Of a stretch of 64,000 nt of DNA, positions 60,816 through 64,000 are shown piece after piece (position 1 is the first letter of the stretch; every line of letters begins with the position of its first letter). A program made the translations under genes and the position numbers. Location: positions 62,001 to 126,000 of the forward strand of contig NZ_JBHEEH010000004.1 of NCBI RefSeq assembly GCF_041929845.1. Direction: 5' to 3'. The DNA comes from Paenochrobactrum pullorum. GTDB lineage: Bacteria; Pseudomonadota; Alphaproteobacteria; Rhizobiales; Rhizobiaceae. The notes beneath the pieces are model-generated. The model was not told the DNA's origin, searched no databases, and worked only from the letters and a program-made list of their open reading frames with translations.

Positions 60816-61718
60816 ATGCGCTTTTACGGGCTTTCCCGACGTTCTGAGGGCGGTAAGAACCTTCGGGTATCCTTTGAGTTTTTCCCGCCGAAAAGCGAAG
60901 AAATGGAAAACCGACTTTGGGAAACAGTAACGCGATTGGCACCTTTGGAGCCATCATTTTTCTCCGTTACTTATGGGGCAGGTGGCTCGACACGTGAGCG
61001 CACCGCACGTACGGTGCAGCGTATCTTGACCGAAACCAATGTGACACCGGCGGCACACTTAACCTGTGTAGATGCAACAAAAGCTGAAGTGGATCAGGTT
61101 ATCCGTGATTTTTCCGCAATGGGTGTGAAGCGCTTTGTGGCGCTGCGCGGTGATCCAGCCAATGGTGTGGGCAATGCTTATATGCCGACGCCGGGTGGCT
61201 ATAATAATGGTTCGGAGCTGGTTGCCGGATTGAAAGCGATTGATGATTTCGACATCATGGTTTCGGCCTATCCGGAAAAGCATCCTGAGAGCCCTGATTT
61301 TGCAACAGATATCGATATGCTGAAGCGAAAGGTGGATAATGGTGCCACCCGCGCGATCACCCAGTTCTTTTTCGATAATGATGTTTATGAGCGCTATGTC
61401 GAGCGCGTACGCCGTGCAGGTGTTTATATCCCGATTGTGCCGGGGATTTTTCCTGTTCACAGCTTCAAGCAATTGGTTGGCTTTTGTGCGCGTTCAGGTC
61501 AGCATATTCCGGAATGGTTGGCTGAGCGTTTTGAAGGGCTTGATAATGATCCTCATACGCATCAATTGGTGTCTGCCGCAATTGCAGCAGAACAGGTGAT
61601 GGATTTGATGGAGCGCGGCTTGCAGGACTTTCATTTTTACACAATGAACCGTGCCGATTTGCCTTATGCCATTTGTCATTTGTTGGGTGTGCGCTCGAAA
61701 CAGCAAACGGTTGCATGA
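60816..61718 (+). CDS. metF: Methylenetetrahydrofolate reductase
   Basis: A 300-residue FAD-dependent TIM-barrel enzyme that reduces 5,10-methylene-THF to 5-methyl-THF for methionine synthesis. Visible motifs include VSFEFFPPKS (catalytic Glu), SVTYGAGGSTR, RFVALRGDP and ITQFFFDNDVYERYV. The ATG at 60816 has GGAG eight bases ahead; a GTG frame from 60774 is excluded. The gap to the regulator gene is 110 bases, so the two may share a transcript. No metH is in the window. Confidence 0.96.
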   Translation: MRFYGLSRRSEGGKNLRVSFEFFPPKSEEMENRLWETVTRLAPLEPSFFSVTYGAGGSTRERTARTVQRILTETNVTPAAHLTCVDATKAEVDQVIRDFSAMGVKRFVALRGDPANGVGNAYMPTPGGYNNGSELVAGLKAIDDFDIMVSAYPEKHPESPDFATDIDMLKRKVDNGATRAITQFFFDNDVYERYVERVRRAGVYIPIVPGIFPVHSFKQLVGFCARSGQHIPEWLAERFEGLDNDPHTHQLVSAAIAAEQVMDLMERGLQDFHFYTMNRADLPYAICHLLGVRSKQQTVA

Positions 61719-61740
61719 AACGAGTGCATTGAGGAAAAAT

Positions 61741-61770
61741 AAAAAACCCGGGGTTTGCCCCGGGTTTTTT
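61741..61770. terminator. Terminator between metF and the miniprotein gene
   Basis: AAAAAACCCGGGG pairs with CCCCGGGTTTTTT around TTTG. It suits both converging genes. Confidence 0.9.
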
Positions 61771-61796
61771 ATTTTATTTCCTAAAGCACCCCAGCT

Positions 61797-61883
61797 TCAA
61801 GGAAAGATGCCTACAATCACAGCTGCAACAAAAGCGAATGCTGCGCAGAACATCAGGACGTTCATAGGTCTTGTCAGTCCCAT
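61797..61883 (-). CDS. 28-residue membrane miniprotein
   Basis: A short frame on the minus strand beginning ATG GGA CTG (MGLTRPMNVLMFC...) and ending VIVGIFP. Residues 8-27 form one hydrophobic helix after a short basic start with one Arg, so the C-terminus probably lies outside the inner membrane. A strong Shine-Dalgarno sequence, GAAGGAGAC, lies seven bases ahead, and the frame ends just before a strong shared terminator. Its function is unknown. It is too short for standard gene callers. Confidence 0.78.
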   Translation of the reverse strand: MGLTRPMNVLMFCAAFAFVAAVIVGIFP

Positions 61884-62166
61884 AGGTCTGTCTCCTTCAT
61901 GATTGTACTTGGTTTTAATCAAGCGCAAATGCGTTGGCAGATGCTATGAATCTAGTGGCTTTATGAGCAAAAACAAAGCAAATTCATGCATTTTTGTGGC
62001 TATTTAAGAGAAATAATTACCTGATTATTTGTAAGTATATGAATTTAAATGCTAATTTTATGAAGAATTATTCACGGAAAAGACACAAAAACGCCATCTG
62101 GATTAACGGAAATTCATAGTTGTGGCAGCGTTTTTGCGGTTTGATTTGATTCTGACGAAGCAGCTT
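61884..62166. other. Non-coding gap upstream of the miniprotein gene
   Basis: About 280 bases, AT-rich at 61970-62090. It holds the miniprotein promoter region and the 3' flank of the AEC transporter gene. No other gene or clear terminator is visible. Confidence 0.35.
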
Positions 62167-63102
62167 TTACGCAATCAACGAAAGATAGGCAGAGACAGTC
62201 AGCACCGAAATCACGGTTGAAACCAAAATGGTGTTGGAGGTTATTGTCGCATCGGTACGGTAATATTCAGCCAGCATGAAAGAGCCGGTGCCTGTTGGTA
62301 ATGCCGCAATCAGAACAGCCGTATGGGTAAGCAGCGGCGGTAGCTGAAAAATGTAAACCGCAGCGATATAGGCCAGCACCGGTTGAGCCACCAGTTTGAG
62401 GCTGACCAGATATGAAATGCTGCTGATATTGGTGCGGGTCAGCGGTTTGCTGGCTGCCAGAAAAAGACCAAGTGCCACCAAGGCACAAGGGGAGGCGGCT
62501 GCGCCAAGCAGCTTCAAAAATGAATGGGCAGATTCTGGCAGCGGCAGGCCGGAGAGGGAATAAAGTACGCCAAGTGCTGGCGAAAAAAGCAGCGGATTGC
62601 GTGCCAGTGAGCCGATCGTTTTGATGATAAGCTTTGCTTTACGGCTTGCTTTTTGGCGGCTGAGCTCAATTAAAGTGATGGCAACCGCAAAGATGATGCA
62701 AACCGTGATGATGGTTGCCATTGCAACCAGCGGCATGGCTGCGCTGCCAAAAGCCAGCATGGAAAGCGGAAACCCCATATAGGCGGTGTTGGGATAGCTG
62801 GCATTAAGGCCATCAATGGCTTTGGTGGTGAGATCTCTTCCCCTGTTGCTCGGAGAAAGAAAAGCAAGACCGAAGATGATGAAGCTCGCCAAACAAAAAG
62901 CGCCGATAAAGGCCGGTTGCCAGATTTCATGCAGATCGGTGGTGGCTGTGATGTCGAAAAGAAGTGCGGGCAATGCCAGATAAACGACGAAGCGGTTGAG
63001 TTCTGTGCTTGCTTGCCCGCCCAAAATGCGGGTTTTGGCGGCTGCCCATCCCGCAAAAATCAATGCGAAAATGGGCAGCACAACCAGTAATGTTGATAAC
63101 AT
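62167..63102 (-). CDS. AEC-family (auxin efflux carrier type) transporter
   Basis: A 311-residue membrane protein with about ten helices in two five-helix halves. The marks are NRFVVYLALPALLFDIT, YPNTAYMGFPLSMLAFG (the first half's N-Y/G-P segment) and TAVLIAALPTGTGSFMLAEYY in the second half. Bacterial members carry malonate, malate or similar anions; the substrate here is unknown. It lies 20 bases downstream of the MltB-type gene on the same strand and is likely co-transcribed with it. Confidence 0.9.
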   Translation of the reverse strand: MLSTLLVVLPIFALIFAGWAAAKTRILGGQASTELNRFVVYLALPALLFDITATTDLHEIWQPAFIGAFCLASFIIFGLAFLSPSNRGRDLTTKAIDGLNASYPNTAYMGFPLSMLAFGSAAMPLVAMATIITVCIIFAVAITLIELSRQKASRKAKLIIKTIGSLARNPLLFSPALGVLYSLSGLPLPESAHSFLKLLGAAASPCALVALGLFLAASKPLTRTNISSISYLVSLKLVAQPVLAYIAAVYIFQLPPLLTHTAVLIAALPTGTGSFMLAEYYRTDATITSNTILVSTVISVLTVSAYLSLIA

Positions 63103-63123
63103 TGGTCTTGCCAGTTTTGTTTT

Positions 63124-64000
63124 TTACAATTTTTCCAATAGTTCAGGTGTCGGCCATGAATCGGCAGGCATATTTAAGCGCAATTGCTCGGTTCGTACCG
63201 CATCACGGGTGCGGAAACCAAAGACGCCGTCAATTTTGCCCATATCATAACCGCGTGCCTGCAGCTTGGTTTGCAACTCTTTCATTTGCTCGGTATCGAG
63301 CCCCTGATCAGGATTACGGTGATCAAAAGCCGGAGCACCGGCCAAACGTGTTGCAAAATAAGCAGCAGTGGTCGAGTAAACGATCGATTTGTTCCACTCC
63401 ACAAAAATGTCAAAATTTGGATAGGACAGGAAGGCTGGCCCATTACGACCTAATGGCAGCATCAATGAGGCTTCGCCATCATTTGAGCCTAAAGGGCCGT
63501 CTCGGCCGGTGATGCCCCATTCAGCCCATTGCGAGTGCGGTTTGCGGTTTTCACGGATGGATTCTTGCCAAGGCAAATCCTGACTGGTGACGCGGACTTC
63601 TTCCAGCCACGGCTCGCCCTTGCGCCAGCCCAATTCGCTCAACATCCGTCCGGCAGTCATCATCGCATCGGCGACACTGTTTTTCAGATCAACCTTGCCA
63701 TCGCCATCACCGTCAACCCCGCGCTCCAGATAGTCTTTCGGCAGCAATTGCATCTGGCCGATTTCGCCAGCCCATGCGCCGGTGGTGGAGGCATCGACAA
63801 CGCCCTGATCAAAAAGTTTCAAAAGTGCAATCAATTGCGGACGGAATAATTCAGGGCGCCGGCAATCATAAGCGAGAGTCACGAGCGAATTAAGGGTGTC
63901 GAAATCACCCTGAATGGCACCGAAATCTGTTTCCAGCCCCCAGAAGGCTGCGAGAACCGGCCCCGGAACGCCGTAGGTGTCTTCCACTTTGCGGAAAACA
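63124..64000 (-). CDS. MltB-family lytic murein transglycosylase, C-terminal part (5' end outside window)
   Basis: The frame runs off the window end, so only the last 291 or so codons are visible. The catalytic region FWGLETDFGAIQGDFDTLNSL holds the MltB/Slt70-type Glu (GLET). GEIGQMQLLPKDYLERGVDGDGDGKVDL follows (each shown in part). A PG_binding_1 domain ends the protein (MKELQTKLQARGYDMGKIDGVFGFRTRDAVR, shown in part). It cleaves peptidoglycan glycan strands to anhydro products in the periplasm. A GTG at 63987 is internal, not the start. It is followed by the AEC transporter gene. Confidence 0.92.
   Translation of the reverse strand, partial: VFRKVEDTYGVPGPVLAAFWGLETDFGAIQGDFDTLNSLVTLAYDCRRPELFRPQLIALLKLFDQGVVDASTTGAWAGEIGQMQLLPKDYLERGVDGDGDGKVDLKNSVADAMMTAGRMLSELGWRKGEPWLEEVRVTSQDLPWQESIRENRKPHSQWAEWGITGRDGPLGSNDGEASLMLPLGRNGPAFLSYPNFDIFVEWNKSIVYSTTAAYFATRLAGAPAFDHRNPDQGLDTEQMKELQTKLQARGYDMGKIDGVFGFRTRDAVRTEQLRLNMPADSWPTPELLEKL

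Noticed and set aside
1..64000. CRISPR arrays, transposases, prophage, toxin-antitoxin or defence genes
   Set aside because: I looked for spaced direct repeats, integrase or transposase motifs and clusters of unknown genes with odd composition. I found only the short 108-bp elements and the yqeY tandem repeat.

Overview
The window is a 64 kb stretch of ordinary chromosome from an alphaproteobacterium of the order Hyphomicrobiales (Rhizobiales), most likely in or close to the Brucellaceae. The evidence is the gene set. It has the CtrA/ChpT/SciP cell-cycle circuit, an EipA-type envelope protein beside chpT and ctrA, and trxB followed by an LsrB/VtlR-type LysR gene with an AbcR-like small RNA. 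It also has a fused TrpE(G) anthranilate synthase behind a WWW leader peptide, a choXWV choline importer, and a GnnA/GnnB-like pair that would fit a diaminoglucose lipid A. By eye the base composition is near or just under 50% GC, lower than Brucella itself, so I do not name a genus. I see no prophage, integrative element, transposase, CRISPR array or defence island.

Layout. 1-8.1 kb: the 3' part of uvrB, a membrane sulfatase-fold phosphoglycerol transferase, a lipoprotein with two Kazal-like domains, a lytic transglycosylase, a cold-shock gene with a long structured leader, an Lrp regulator and trkH. 8.2-12.3 kb: trxB, lsrB/vtlR, the AbcR-like sRNA, aspartate aminotransferase and a second cold-shock gene. 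12.6-19.6 kb: carB and carA on the minus strand with a zinc metallopeptidase gene between them, then yqeY, whose 3' end is repeated twice downstream with a 66-bp period. 19.7-26.6 kb: a Na/Pi cotransporter, dnaG, rpoD and a small HlyU-family gene. 26.8-30.5 kb: a tRNA-Met, the gnnA/gnnB-like pair and an AbrB-type membrane protein. 30.6-36 kb: a coiled-coil membrane protein, eipA, chpT, ctrA, a fliJ-like gene and sciP, with GANTC methylation sites concentrated in the promoter gaps. 36-40 kb: mnmA, a SpoU methyltransferase, a NolR-like ArsR regulator and a HugZ-like protein. 40.2-48.6 kb: dppABCDF and choXWV importers. 49-57.4 kb: a DUF2333 protein, an Rsm22-type methyltransferase, a candidate sRNA, the trpL attenuator, trpE(G), a CDF metal transporter, and leuA behind a newly visible leucine-rich leader peptide. 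57.5-64 kb: an uncharacterised membrane protein, a metallophosphoesterase, a DUF2293 protein, an ArsR-methyltransferase regulator followed by metF, a 28-residue membrane miniprotein, an AEC transporter and the 3' part of an MltB-type transglycosylase.

How the parts work together. The cell-cycle block holds the master regulator (CtrA), its phosphodonor (ChpT), its inhibitor (SciP) and a known type of CtrA target (EipA). Amino-acid supply is controlled by translation-coupled leaders (trpL, and a candidate leu leader) and probably by an ArsR-type sensor at metF. LsrB with AbcR links redox and nutrient-uptake control. The less familiar signals are non-coding: the AbcR-like RNA, a terminated hairpin RNA upstream of trpL flanked by iterated ATACAACCTGT boxes, the leu leader peptide, the 66-bp yqeY tail repeat, and three 108-bp palindromic intergenic elements of RIME/Bru-RS type, one of which supplies the stop codon of lrp.
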